Source: Vibrio sp. UBA2441
Lineage (GTDB): Bacteria > Pseudomonadota > Gammaproteobacteria > Enterobacterales > Vibrionaceae
Length of the DNA: 55,398 nucleotides
Direction of reading: 5' to 3'
NCBI GenBank assembly: GCA_002342685.1
Contig: DDQN01000023.1
Coordinates: forward strand, 6,985-62,382
A model generated the notes under the pieces. The model was not told where the DNA came from, did no database searches, and saw only the letters and a program-made list of their open reading frames with translations. Shown here one piece after another: positions 16,486-25,655 of this stretch; position 1 is the stretch's first letter; every line of letters starts with the position of its first letter. A program made the translations under genes and the position numbers.

Positions 16486-16977
16486 TTACTTTTTACTTTG
16501 AAAGTGTTCGGCTAACGATACGCGTCTGGCAGGCCCTACATTATCTTTCTTAGGTAGTGTATGTTCATAACCTTCCTTAATAAAAGACGAAGCATGCCCC
16601 CCACCTGTCACGCGGCGAAGTCGCTCATCATTTTTACCAAAGACCTGATATTCAACCAATTTATCACCCGTTTTAAAAGAGACGATGGTTCCGTCAAAGG
16701 TGAATGATGTCGATATAAAACGATTGTCTTTCATAACGCCAGTCGTGCTCAAAACAAACCGATCTGTGGACCATTCCGGAGCGCCAATCTCAGTCCATTT
16801 ACCATATACTCTGGCAGGATCAACATGCTCCCTATAAGTCACAATGGCTACATAACTAATAGAAAATGCAGCAACAAAAAGGAGAAACAACCAAACGTAC
16901 ATTCCCATAGCCATACGCTTTTCTTTGCTGAACTTCTCTTTCTTCTTGAGTTGTCTGCTTTGCTTTTTAATTACCAT
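16486..16977 (-). CDS. single-pass membrane protein, probable DUF2850 (Vibrio) family
   Basis: 163 residues. A very basic N-terminus (KKQSRQLKKKEKFSKEKR, residues 4-21) precedes one membrane helix (about 26-46), so the rest is probably periplasmic. The outer part has the motifs VYGKWTEIGAP and FTFDGTIVSFKTGDKLVEY, which I associate with DUF2850, a family of Vibrionaceae proteins of unknown role. The assignment is from memory and not certain. It ends 22 bp after the CDF gene, convergent with it. No operon partner is seen. Confidence 0.65.
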   Translation of the reverse strand: MVIKKQSRQLKKKEKFSKEKRMAMGMYVWLFLLFVAAFSISYVAIVTYREHVDPARVYGKWTEIGAPEWSTDRFVLSTTGVMKDNRFISTSFTFDGTIVSFKTGDKLVEYQVFGKNDERLRRVTGGGHASSFIKEGYEHTLPKKDNVGPARRVSLAEHFQSKK

Positions 16978-17158
16978 GAATATCTCTAAATGAAACGACT
17001 AAGTTAATCCTAGCTCAGCCCCAGCCTGAAAAACAGACGTAAATTCAGATCACTGTTCATAAAATACTAATTTTTTTGTCTAATGAGAAAATAAATACAG
17101 CCAATCCAAATACTAATAATTTCCCGACTTCCGCTATAAAAAGCCGGGAGCAACCTGT

Positions 17159-17557
17159 TTAAACAATCGAAAAGCTGTGTGTCATTTTTACCCCTTCACC
17201 AAGCATCAGGCAAACCGAACAGTATTTTTCTAATGAATCAGCCACTACTTTCGCCACTATTTCCACATTGAGGTCATCACCAGAAACATCAAAATGGATA
17301 TTTACACTGGTAAAGTAGCGTGGTGCAGTTTCGCGCCTCTCTGTGGTCAGTTTCGCCACACACGTAGTGACTTTCTGATTTTCTGACTTCAACCCATCAA
17401 CAACGTCTACAGAACTACAGCCACCCGCAGCCATTAACACCATTTCCATTGGACTTGGTGCAGTATCACCACCACTGCCATCCATCACTACAGAGTGCCC
17501 CGATTGAGACTGGCCAAGAAACTTAAAATCCTCAATCCATTTTACTTCTGCTTTCAT
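17159..17557 (-). CDS. yhfA: OsmC family protein YhfA
   Basis: About 132 residues closely matching E. coli YhfA: VKWIEDFKFLGQSQSGHSVVMDG, APSPMEMVLMAAGGCSSVDVV and EKYCSVCLML. The two redox cysteines of the OsmC fold are present (C in GGCSSVD and C in KYCSVC). OsmC proteins reduce organic and lipid hydroperoxides; YhfA itself has no well-defined physiological role and in E. coli is next to crp. Here crp is not nearby. The second ATG (17557) is chosen to match YhfA and to give five bases from the GAGGT element. Confidence 0.88.
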   Translation of the reverse strand: MKAEVKWIEDFKFLGQSQSGHSVVMDGSGGDTAPSPMEMVLMAAGGCSSVDVVDGLKSENQKVTTCVAKLTTERRETAPRYFTSVNIHFDVSGDDLNVEIVAKVVADSLEKYCSVCLMLGEGVKMTHSFSIV

Positions 17558-17671
17558 CATTAACCTCTATACCCAATGGGTAAATTTATGCTCAAACCTA
17601 ATATGATCGCTAGTATATACCTAAGTAACCTCAAGGTGCTTATTAAGCCATTAAATTCTACGGATAAAAGA

Positions 17672-17697
17672 AACGGGCAGACCTAAGCCTACCCGTT
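17672..17697 (-). terminator. hairpin terminator of the agl transporter operon
   Basis: On the minus strand AACGGG-TAG pairs with CTG-CCCGTT (one mismatch) around GCTTAGGT and is followed by TCTTTTATCC. It lies about 23 bp after the aglK stop. Confidence 0.6.
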
Positions 17698-17719
17698 CTT
17701 TGTTTAACGACATTCAATC

Positions 17720-18811
17720 TCACCGATGCTTAACTGAAATACCCTCACTATCGAAAATATGGATTTTTTCGGAAGCGGCTTTCAAATGAATATCTTCACC
17801 TTTATGCAGATTAACAATGCCCGGTATTTTTGCCACCACGGCTTCGTCTTGATTTTCCACGTCGATATGGAGCAAAGTGACCTCTCCTAAAGACTCAACA
17901 AAGAGTACCTTGCCAGAGACAAAAGCGTTACTTTCATCCGATAACTCCATATCTTCAGGGCGAATGCCAACCTGCACCTTATTTCCTTCTAATTCTTCTG
18001 TACAAGGATGAGGAAAATCAGCTTCATTTTTGTTTTCAAAACGGACTTTTCCTGTTTTCCCTGTGCTCACCAAATCCGCGGGCAAAATATTCATTGATGG
18101 TGATCCAATAAATCGAGCAACAAATATATTCGCTGGATTCATGTACAACTCAAGCGGTGAGCCCACCTGTTCAACTCGCCCAGCAGACAATACAACAATC
18201 CGATCGGCCAATGTCATCGCTTCCACTTGATCATGAGTAACGTAGATCATTGTGGTTTTATCCATCTTCTCCTTCAGGTTTGCAATTTCGATACGTGTTT
18301 GTACCCTAAGTGCAGCATCGAGATTAGAAAGGGGTTCATCGAACAAAAACACCTTCGGATTTCGAACAATTGCTCGTCCTATCGCAACTCGCTGCCGCTG
18401 GCCACCAGAGAGCGCTTTAGGTAAACGACCCAAATAAGGAGTCAGTTGGAGCATTTCCGCAGCTTGTGTTACACGCTTGTCTATCTCTTCTTTAGGCTGT
18501 TTAGCAATACGCATAGCAAAAGCCATGTTGTCGTAAACGGTCATGTGTGGATAAAGTGCATAAGTCTGGAATACCATTGCAATACCGCGCATCGCTGCCG
18601 GCATATCATTTACTCTGGCTCCTTCAATTTCCAAATCACCACCAGTAATATCTTCTAATCCGGCAATCATTCTCAACAGTGTTGATTTACCGCAGCCAGA
18701 TGGCCCAACGAACACAATAAATTCACCAACATCGATATCCAAATCGATACCGTGAAGGACTTCTGTTTCACCGTAGGCTTTTTTTATGTTTGTTAACTTT
18801 AAACCAGTCAT
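17720..18811 (-). CDS. aglK: alpha-glucoside ABC transporter ATP-binding protein (MalK/UgpC type)
   Basis: About 363 residues. Walker A GPSGCGKST, Q-loop MVFQTYALYPHM, signature LSGGQRQRVAIGRAIVRNP, Walker B VFLFDEPLSNLDA and switch His in YVTHDQVEAM are complete. The C-terminal part is a TOBE/OB domain as in MalK and UgpC, which can carry regulatory contacts. It powers the transporter formed by the two permeases encoded directly upstream. The ATG at 18811 (MTGLKLTNIKKAYG) has AGAGAAG upstream and matches AglK; a longer start at 18832 would almost abut aglG. Last gene of aglEFGK. Confidence 0.92.
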   Translation of the reverse strand: MTGLKLTNIKKAYGETEVLHGIDLDIDVGEFIVFVGPSGCGKSTLLRMIAGLEDITGGDLEIEGARVNDMPAAMRGIAMVFQTYALYPHMTVYDNMAFAMRIAKQPKEEIDKRVTQAAEMLQLTPYLGRLPKALSGGQRQRVAIGRAIVRNPKVFLFDEPLSNLDAALRVQTRIEIANLKEKMDKTTMIYVTHDQVEAMTLADRIVVLSAGRVEQVGSPLELYMNPANIFVARFIGSPSMNILPADLVSTGKTGKVRFENKNEADFPHPCTEELEGNKVQVGIRPEDMELSDESNAFVSGKVLFVESLGEVTLLHIDVENQDEAVVAKIPGIVNLHKGEDIHLKAASEKIHIFDSEGISVKHR

Positions 18812-18832
18812 CGAATTCTTCTCTCGTATCAA

Positions 18833-19996
18833 TTATTTTACTGAGCCAGAAAGCAGGCCACGTACCAAATAACGTTGCAGGGTAAAAAATACACCTAAGG
18901 GCACTGCGATTGAAACAAAGGCAGAAGCGGTTAATATTTCCCAGTTCCCGCCACGTGACCCCAGCAACTCTCTTAACCTTCCCGTCAGCACTAACTCGTT
19001 CTCACCATTGCCTAAGAAGACAGTAGCGACTAATAAGTCATTCCATACCCATAAGAACTGGAAGATGGCGAATGATGCAAGCGCCGGAAATGACAGAGGT
19101 AAAACAATACGGGTAAATATTTCAAAATCCGTAGCACCATCTACTCTGGCAGATTCAATAATCTCCCTTGGAAGACCTGCTATGTAATTACGCAAGAGAT
19201 AGATAGCCAACGGCAAACCAAACCCAGTATGCGCCAACCAAATGCCTAAATAAGTTTTCGCCCCTACACCAAAAAATGCGCCAATTTCGTTGTATAAGCG
19301 TAGTAGTGGAATTAATGACATTTGCAAAGGAACAACCAACAACCCTACGACTAAGGCTATCAGCAACGGGCGCCCTGGCATTTTCATCCAAGACAAGGCA
19401 TACGCAGCGAAGGCCGCAATTAAAATCGGAATGATGGTTGCAGGAATGGTAACCGTCAGTGAGTTAATGAACGATTGTCCGATACCTTCCGCAGTTAATA
19501 CTTCCCGATAGTTATCCAATCCAAATTTCGGTGGAATTTCTGCCGTATAAAAGACCCGTTTACCCCGAGAACCTTTAAAGGGTTCTGGTGAAGTCATGAC
19601 ATAACGACCGGTTTCACTTACCGTTAATGTGCCACCTTTGCGCATCTGCGCAATATCACCAACAACATGTTGTGTAGGTGCTTTTGAGGTCCAACCAAAT
19701 AACGTGACGTTGATATCATCGCCATTTTCACCCAACTTCCCTTCAAGAACATATACACCATCCTTTTGAATCTGAGTATCTGGGTGACTTGTCCGTCCAA
19801 TCAAGTTCTGTTTAGAAGACGATAAAGCTGTCCACCAACCTGAAACTGCTAGCTGGTCTTTATCCCGAAACGACGAGATTAATAATCCAGCAGTAGGTAG
19901 TGTCCATAGAATTACCACCAACAGTACTGATATATGAACCAAAATAGTAAGTGGAGAACGGCGTAATTTGCTTAGGCCAAACTTAGCATCTGACAT
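18833..19996 (-). CDS. aglG: alpha-glucoside ABC transporter permease AglG
   Basis: 387 residues. One membrane segment near the N-terminus is followed by an unusually long periplasmic insertion (about residues 50-160), then five more segments. The binding-protein-dependent permease EAA motif is seen as EIIESARVDGATDFEIFTRIVLPL. The long insertion is typical of AglG and distinguishes it from MalG. It starts immediately after aglF (one base apart) and ends where aglK begins, so translation is probably coupled. Together with AglF it forms the channel in the inner membrane for alpha-glucosides such as sucrose, maltose or trehalose; the actual sugar here is not known. Confidence 0.9.
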   Translation of the reverse strand: MSDAKFGLSKLRRSPLTILVHISVLLVVILWTLPTAGLLISSFRDKDQLAVSGWWTALSSSKQNLIGRTSHPDTQIQKDGVYVLEGKLGENGDDINVTLFGWTSKAPTQHVVGDIAQMRKGGTLTVSETGRYVMTSPEPFKGSRGKRVFYTAEIPPKFGLDNYREVLTAEGIGQSFINSLTVTIPATIIPILIAAFAAYALSWMKMPGRPLLIALVVGLLVVPLQMSLIPLLRLYNEIGAFFGVGAKTYLGIWLAHTGFGLPLAIYLLRNYIAGLPREIIESARVDGATDFEIFTRIVLPLSFPALASFAIFQFLWVWNDLLVATVFLGNGENELVLTGRLRELLGSRGGNWEILTASAFVSIAVPLGVFFTLQRYLVRGLLSGSVK

Positions 19997-21007
19997 CTAT
20001 CGATCCTCCATCTGAGCGTTCGCCTGACGAATGTTCCAAACCATAACTGGAATAACCGCAACCATAATAATGACAGCTATCGCTGCTCCACGTCCAAAGT
20101 CACCTCCTCCTCTGAACATCCAATCAAACATCATGTTAGCCAGAACTTGAGAGTTCCATTGACCGTTTGTCATAGCGAGCACGATATCGAATACTTTTAA
20201 TACAGTAATGGTAATGGTCGTCCATACAACCGCGATAGTTCCCCATATCTGTGGGATAAGAATCTTAAAAAATATTTGAACACCATTGGCTCCATCTAAA
20301 ACCGCCGCTTCAACAGTTTCTTCTGGGATACCACGCAGTGCTGCAGACAAAATGACCATAGCAAATCCGGTTTGTATCCAGATGAGTATCACCATCAAAA
20401 AGAAATTATTCCAAAATGGAACGGTAATCCACGCTTCTGGTGTCCCACCAAAGGCTTCAACAATCGCATTTAGAAGGCCTATCTGCTCAGAGCCTTCGGC
20501 ACGATAATCGTAAACAAATTTCCATATAATGGACGCACCAATAAAGGAAATGGCCATAGGCATAAAGACCAAACTTTTCGCAATATTTCCCCAACTCACT
20601 TTGTCTGTCATTGCGGCAATAACCAGACCAAAAAAGGTTGAGGCCGCTGGCACAACCAGTAACCACAGCAGGTTGTTAAGCAGAGACTCCTGAAACTCTC
20701 TGTCACTAAGCAGCCAGGTATAGTTGTCTATACCAATAAAGTTTTCTCCAGTCCTATCATTTAGTGACAACATGAAGGAATCAAAGATCGGATAAACCAG
20801 ATATAAACCAAGAAAAGCTAACGCGGGTCCCAAGAACAACCACGGACGAACTGCTGCTGCACGGCTAATATTTTTAGCCATTGACTGATTAGACACGCCA
20901 CGCGTAGGAAAAATGAGAGTGAGTATAAAGTTGCTGCCTACAAAATAGATTATGCAACCAGCCACACCGAGGATCATGATAAAAAGGGAGTAATATAATT
21001 GCTCCAT
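19997..21007 (-). CDS. aglF: alpha-glucoside ABC transporter permease AglF
   Basis: 336 residues. About eight membrane segments, including two N-terminal ones before the family core that begins near AAAVRPWLFLGPALAFLGLYLVYPIFDSF. The EAA loop is GIPEETVEAAVLDGANGVQIFFKILIPQI. This matches MalF-like AglF proteins rather than the larger MalF. It follows aglE after a 105-bp gap that contains a strong hairpin (21073-21098), and it is joined to aglG by a one-base junction. Function is one half of the transmembrane channel; it contacts the ATPase AglK through the EAA helix. Confidence 0.9.
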   Translation of the reverse strand: MEQLYYSLFIMILGVAGCIIYFVGSNFILTLIFPTRGVSNQSMAKNISRAAAVRPWLFLGPALAFLGLYLVYPIFDSFMLSLNDRTGENFIGIDNYTWLLSDREFQESLLNNLLWLLVVPAASTFFGLVIAAMTDKVSWGNIAKSLVFMPMAISFIGASIIWKFVYDYRAEGSEQIGLLNAIVEAFGGTPEAWITVPFWNNFFLMVILIWIQTGFAMVILSAALRGIPEETVEAAVLDGANGVQIFFKILIPQIWGTIAVVWTTITITVLKVFDIVLAMTNGQWNSQVLANMMFDWMFRGGGDFGRGAAIAVIIMVAVIPVMVWNIRQANAQMEDR

Positions 21008-21072
21008 GAAAACCTCACAAAAACAAAGCTAAATTCTAATTCTCGGTCTATCGATTTAATCGACGACCAATA

Positions 21073-21098
21073 AAGGTCAGCACTTTCGTGCTGACCTT
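21073..21098 (-). repeat. perfect hairpin between aglE and aglF
   Basis: AAGGTCAGCAC and GTGCTGACCTT form an 11-pair stem with a four-base loop, in the 105-bp gap between the aglE stop and the aglF start. On the minus strand it is followed by TATTGG-type sequence, not a long T-run. It most likely acts as a partial terminator or 3' stabiliser that raises binding-protein levels over permease levels. Confidence 0.75.
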
Positions 21099-21112
21099 CT
21101 CAACGGACTATA

Positions 21113-22462
21113 TTATTTCAACGCATCCCAGTTTTTCTGGATGTCGTTTGTCACTTCTTTTGAAGATTTACCACCACTATAGTCGACCATACCCGTCCAG
21201 AATGAACCGGCGCCAATTTTACCCGGCATTAAGTCCGAACCATCGAAGCGGAATGTCGTTGCACCTAACAAAATTTGACCTTGTTTCTTCAGTGACTCAT
21301 TGGCATACGCATCTAGATTAGCGCTCTTAAACGGTGTTAAGAACCCTGATTGCGCCATCCATACTTCGTGAGCAATTGGCAAGCGTAAGAACTTCATAAA
21401 TTCTTGTGCGGCCTTCGAGTCTTTAGTAATACTCCACATTGTTCCCGCACCAAGAACAGGTTTACCTAAATCTTTCCCTTCATATGCCGGGAAATAGAAG
21501 AAATCAGCGTCTTCACCTAACTTAGTACCTTCTGGGAAGAAGCTAGGAATAAACGAAGCCTGACGATGCATATAACATTTAGCCGGAGAAGAAAATAAAC
21601 CTTTTGGACTGTCTCTGAAGTCTGTTGCGGCAACAGCGCGAGAACCTCCATCAACATATTTATCATTTAAGAACCAGCCAAACTCATCAATGGCTTCCAT
21701 TACTTTAGGGTCATTAAATTTAAGGTCATTTTTAGTCCACGCATCATAATCAGCTGGAGATTGAGTCCGTAGCATCATATCTTCAACCCAATCGGTTGCA
21801 GGCCAACCAGTCGCACCGCCACTACCTAAGCCAATACACCAAGGTGTATCGCCATCTTTAGCGATCTGCTTAGTTAATGCCTTTAACTCTTCCATCGTTT
21901 CAGGAACATCATAGCCAGCATCTTCGAAATTTTCTGGCACATACCAAACCAATGATTTCAAATCAACTTTATAGAAAAACCCAAATAACTCATCTTGACC
22001 TTTCTTATCAGAGAATGTGCCAAGATCAACCCAAGAAGAACCTGCCGCATAATTGTCTTTAATCCAACCATTCCAGTCATCAGTTAAAGGCGTTAAGAAA
22101 CCTTTAGAAGCCAGATCTGCAGCTAATCCAGGTTGAGGGAATATAGCAATGTTTGGCGCACTTCCCGCTTGAACATCAATGACTATCTGAGTTTCAAATG
22201 AATCTGAACCTGCATATTGAACATCGGCACCTGTTGCTTGCTCAAAATACGCAATTACCGTTTCAATAAGTGCTTTATCCGGTCCTAACCATGGGCCACG
22301 AACGGTGAGGGTTTCACCTTTCAGATCCACTTTCTTTAAATATTCGTAACTGGCCCAGTTAAAGCGATTGTCTTCACCTGGGGCGTACTTAAGATCAGCG
22401 GACATCGCTGAAGAAGAAAATATCGCCAGAGCAACTGCACTAGTGAGTAGAGTAGTTTTCAT
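21113..22462 (-). CDS. aglE: alpha-glucoside ABC transporter periplasmic binding protein
   Basis: About 449 residues. A signal peptide (MKTTLLTSAVALAIFSSSAMSA) with probable cleavage near residue 22 precedes an extracellular-solute-binding protein domain of family 1. Segments such as TVRGPWLGPDKALIETVIAYFEQATGADVQY and SAPNIAIFPQPGLAADLASKG are typical of AglE. It captures the sugar in the periplasm and delivers it to AglFG. The ATG at 22462 is preferred to one five codons upstream because it begins the signal peptide and has GGAG at a proper distance. First gene of the operon, divergent from the LacI-type regulator, with an operator-like palindrome between. Confidence 0.92.
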   Translation of the reverse strand: MKTTLLTSAVALAIFSSSAMSADLKYAPGEDNRFNWASYEYLKKVDLKGETLTVRGPWLGPDKALIETVIAYFEQATGADVQYAGSDSFETQIVIDVQAGSAPNIAIFPQPGLAADLASKGFLTPLTDDWNGWIKDNYAAGSSWVDLGTFSDKKGQDELFGFFYKVDLKSLVWYVPENFEDAGYDVPETMEELKALTKQIAKDGDTPWCIGLGSGGATGWPATDWVEDMMLRTQSPADYDAWTKNDLKFNDPKVMEAIDEFGWFLNDKYVDGGSRAVAATDFRDSPKGLFSSPAKCYMHRQASFIPSFFPEGTKLGEDADFFYFPAYEGKDLGKPVLGAGTMWSITKDSKAAQEFMKFLRLPIAHEVWMAQSGFLTPFKSANLDAYANESLKKQGQILLGATTFRFDGSDLMPGKIGAGSFWTGMVDYSGGKSSKEVTNDIQKNWDALK

Positions 22463-22533
22463 CAGTTCGAACTCCATGTATTGAGTAGTTATATTTTGTA
22501 TGGGTAACTATAATTCTTGTTGTTCACGCTAAA

Positions 22534-22551
22534 GACTTAATCGGTTAAGTC
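22534..22551. promoter_or_regulatory. LacI-type operator between aglE and the regulator gene
   Basis: GACTTAATCGGTTAAGTC is an 18-bp palindrome with one mismatch and a central CG, the hallmark of operators bound by LacI/GalR proteins. It lies about 75 bp upstream of the aglE start codon and 200 bp upstream of the regulator start. A half-site (TCTTAATCG, 22702-22710) is nearer to the regulator gene. Confidence 0.65.
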
Positions 22552-22751
22552 CATTAAACTACCATAGACGCCAATTATCTGTTCGACCAATAACATGTCT
22601 ATATTTGCTAATTAGATCAAATTAATGAGCAAAAATTAACCCATTAAGTGAGCTTGCGCAAAATAATCATAAAAACCATAGCCGAGAGGTTTCTTAAATT
22701 TTCTTAATCGTTCTAGAATCCAATGTAGCCGTTTGTGCAGGACATATAAAA

Positions 22752-23792
22752 ATGAAAAACCATCTTATGAAAAAACCCACATTAAAAGACGTCGCAAGGC
22801 AACTTGGCGTTTCCACTGCCACGGTATCAAACGCATTTAACCGTCCGGATCAACTCTCTTCTACGCTTAGAGATAAGATTTTGGAACAGTGTCAACATCT
22901 GGGATACACTGGTCCTAGCCTAACCGCACGCAGCCTTCGCACAGGAAAGACCGGCGTGATAGGAGTGCTGTTGGCTGACAACCTGTCCTATAACTTTACC
23001 GACCCTGTTGCGACCGAATTTCTGGCAGGTATCTCAGAAACTTTAGATGCTCAGCATGTCAATATGCTGCTCCTTCCATCAAGCGCTGAAAATTATCAAA
23101 ATACGCAAGCAGAGACGATCCCTGATAGTTTCATTGTTTACGGTAAACCCGCAGAAATTAGCGTATTAGAACGAATACAACGTCAGGGAAAACCCCTTGT
23201 CACTGTCGACTTTGATCTGCCCAATACACCATCGGTCAGCATTGATAACAAAACATCATCGTATGAAATTGCCAAACACGTTATTAGCGATGCGACACAA
23301 AATATACTGATTTTAGGATTGAGATTAGAACCCTCTAACGCTCTAACAATGACTACATTTGATAATCTGTACTCTGAGGAAGAGTGTATATCCCGGCGTC
23401 GATTTGAAGGGTACAAAGACGCCATGTCAGATATAGGTATTAATTTAACCACTCAGCACATCTGGCAAATACATCATTTAGAACATGATGCAATGAAAGC
23501 GGTACTACGCGGTGCGCTGACTGGCCCTAAGACCATTAACGTGCTGTTATGTATGAGTGATCGTATTGCATTGGCGGCCATTGATGCAGCCAAAGATCTC
23601 GGTATTCAGGTTCCGGAACAACTAAAAATTGTGGGGTTTGACGGTATTGCTCAAGCTGAGAAAGCTGGACTGACGACTGTGAAACAACCTACTACAGAGA
23701 AAGGTCAGATTGCAGCGAAAATTGCCCTTGCATTATTACCTTATGAATCTGTTCAACTATCCTATGACATACTCCTGCGAGAAACGAGTTAG
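22752..23792 (+). CDS. LacI-family transcriptional regulator of the alpha-glucoside locus
   Basis: 346 residues. The N-terminal LacI helix-turn-helix reads TLKDVARQLGVSTATVSNAFN, followed by the hinge helix region LTARSLRTGKTGVIGVLL and a periplasmic-binding-protein-like effector domain. Position between the aglEFGK operon and the alpha-glucosidase gene and the palindrome with central CG nearby suggest that it is the local repressor (AglR type). The ATG at 22752 has AGGA nine bases upstream; an internal ATG (22767) is also possible. It and the glucosidase are 61 bp apart on the same strand and may be co-transcribed. Confidence 0.9.
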   Translation: MKNHLMKKPTLKDVARQLGVSTATVSNAFNRPDQLSSTLRDKILEQCQHLGYTGPSLTARSLRTGKTGVIGVLLADNLSYNFTDPVATEFLAGISETLDAQHVNMLLLPSSAENYQNTQAETIPDSFIVYGKPAEISVLERIQRQGKPLVTVDFDLPNTPSVSIDNKTSSYEIAKHVISDATQNILILGLRLEPSNALTMTTFDNLYSEEECISRRRFEGYKDAMSDIGINLTTQHIWQIHHLEHDAMKAVLRGALTGPKTINVLLCMSDRIALAAIDAAKDLGIQVPEQLKIVGFDGIAQAEKAGLTTVKQPTTEKGQIAAKIALALLPYESVQLSYDILLRETS

Positions 23793-23853
23793 TTTCAATC
23801 ATAAAGGTATGTTCTCTAAAGTTAAATGCTATACGCTTGCTTAAGGAGTAACC

Positions 23854-25536
23854 ATGACTAGCCAATTAGAAAAGCGTTGGTGGCACAACGCCGTTGTTTA
23901 TCAAATTTACCCACGTAGTTTCAATGATTCAAATGGTGATGGTATCGGTGATATTCCGGGCATTATTGAAAAACTGGACTATATAAAACAGCTTGGTGCA
24001 AATGTTATCTGGCTGAGCCCTGTATTTCAGTCTCCAATGGATGACAATGGCTATGATATCTCTGATTACCGCAATATCGCCCCTGAGTTTGGCACCATGG
24101 CAGACATGGAGTTATTGATTACTGAAGCGAATAACCGTGGCATAAAAATAGTCATGGATTTAGTCGCAAATCATACTTCTGATGAACACCCTTGGTTTAT
24201 TGAGTCCAAAAGCAGTAAAGATAATCCTAAACGAGATTGGTATATCTGGAAAGATCCAAAACAAGGTGGTGGCGAACCAAATAACTGGGAATCTTTCTTC
24301 ACACCTAAGGCCTGGACACTGGATGAAAATACTGGCCAATACTACTGCCACCTCTTCGCCAAAAAGCAACCAGACCTCAACTGGGCAAACCCTGAAGTTC
24401 GAGATGCCATCTATGACATGATGCATTTCTGGCTGAAAAAGGGGCTGGGCGGGTTCCGAATGGACGTTATTAATATGATTGGTAAACCTTCCGACTACCC
24501 GGATGCAACCATATTCGATGCAGGGGTAGCGGGATGGGAACACTGGTCAAACAATCTTTTGGTTCATCAATATCTCAGAGAAATGAACGAAAAAGTGTTG
24601 TCTCATTATGACGTTATGACGGTTGGAGAAACTCCCTTCACTACAACGTTAGACGGTCAGTACTACTCCAACCCGGGCCGTAAAGAAATCAGCATGATTT
24701 TTCAGTTTGAGCACATGAGTATCGATCGCGAAGAGCACAACGCTGTGAAAAAGCCGTTTGATCTAGTCGAGTTCAAAAGCATCATGTCTAAATGGCAAAA
24801 TGACCTCTATCAAAAAGGCTGGAACAGCCTTTACTGGAATAACCATGACCAACCTCGCGCTGTTTCTCGCTATGGGAATGATCAGGGTGAAAAACGCGTT
24901 ATCAGTGGCAAAATGCTCGGAACCGTATTACATATGATGAGCGGCACACCTTATATCTATCAAGGTGAAGAACTGGGCATGACCAATAAACATTTTTCTG
25001 ATATCAGCCAGTTTAATGACTTAATGGCGCATTTCCACTATAAAAAAATGCTCGAAAGAGGTGTAGAACCACAATCGGCACTGGATTTTTTGAATAGCTT
25101 TTCACGAGATCACGCTCGTGTTCCTGTTCAGTGGGACAATACTGATAACGCTGGCTTTACCTCTGGTCAACCCTGGTTAGCGGTTAATGACAACTACTCC
25201 GAAATTAATTCCAATCAAGCTACAGCCGATGATAATTCCATTTTTCATCACTACCGTAAGCTGATTGAGTTACGTCAGGGCGAAGAATATGGCGACGTTA
25301 TCGTTTATGGTAACCATCAGTTACTTGATCCTGAAGACGCAGAAGTATATGCCTACCTTCGTTTTTATGACGGTAAAACACTTTTGGTTGTTGCCAACTT
25401 CAGCGGAGAAAAACAGTACCGCAGTTATGATCATCAACTTAAAAAAGTGGTATTGGACAACTACGACGCATCAAGCAATGACCTAAGCTCACTGGAACTA
25501 CAAGCCTATCAAGCCTGTATCTTTGAAGTAGAGTAG
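23854..25536 (+). CDS. GH13 alpha-glucosidase (oligo-1,6-glucosidase-like)
   Basis: 560 residues, cytoplasmic (no signal peptide). A (beta/alpha)8 GH13 barrel with VVYQIYPRSFNDSNGDGIGDIPGI and DLVANHTSDEHPWF, followed by a beta C-terminal domain. The nucleophile is Asp204 (GFRMDV), the acid/base Glu259 (VGETPF) and the transition-state stabiliser Asp332 (NNHDQPR). The residue after the nucleophile is Val; in the oligo-1,6-glucosidase subfamily this Val goes with alpha-1,6 preference, while Ala or Thr goes with alpha-1,4. The enzyme would hydrolyse sugars brought in by AglEFGK to glucose. AAGGAG lies upstream of the ATG. Gene names such as aglA or malL are in use; I leave it open. Confidence 0.92.
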   Translation: MTSQLEKRWWHNAVVYQIYPRSFNDSNGDGIGDIPGIIEKLDYIKQLGANVIWLSPVFQSPMDDNGYDISDYRNIAPEFGTMADMELLITEANNRGIKIVMDLVANHTSDEHPWFIESKSSKDNPKRDWYIWKDPKQGGGEPNNWESFFTPKAWTLDENTGQYYCHLFAKKQPDLNWANPEVRDAIYDMMHFWLKKGLGGFRMDVINMIGKPSDYPDATIFDAGVAGWEHWSNNLLVHQYLREMNEKVLSHYDVMTVGETPFTTTLDGQYYSNPGRKEISMIFQFEHMSIDREEHNAVKKPFDLVEFKSIMSKWQNDLYQKGWNSLYWNNHDQPRAVSRYGNDQGEKRVISGKMLGTVLHMMSGTPYIYQGEELGMTNKHFSDISQFNDLMAHFHYKKMLERGVEPQSALDFLNSFSRDHARVPVQWDNTDNAGFTSGQPWLAVNDNYSEINSNQATADDNSIFHHYRKLIELRQGEEYGDVIVYGNHQLLDPEDAEVYAYLRFYDGKTLLVVANFSGEKQYRSYDHQLKKVVLDNYDASSNDLSSLELQAYQACIFEVE

Positions 25537-25555
25537 GTTCCTTCCACCTCGGTCA

Positions 25556-25592
25556 CCTCAATCTGCTTTGCTTTAATGACAGCAGGTTGAGG
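25556..25592 (+). terminator. hairpin after the alpha-glucosidase gene
   Basis: CCTCAATCTGCT pairs with AGCAGGTTGAGG (one non-Watson-Crick pair) 20 bp after the stop codon. It is followed by GTATTAATTTTG, which is only moderately T-rich. Confidence 0.55.
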
Positions 25593-25655
25593 GTATTAAT
25601 TTTGACCTATACTCTAAGCACTGCGTTCAGTGCGAATAGGAATGGGATGACATAA

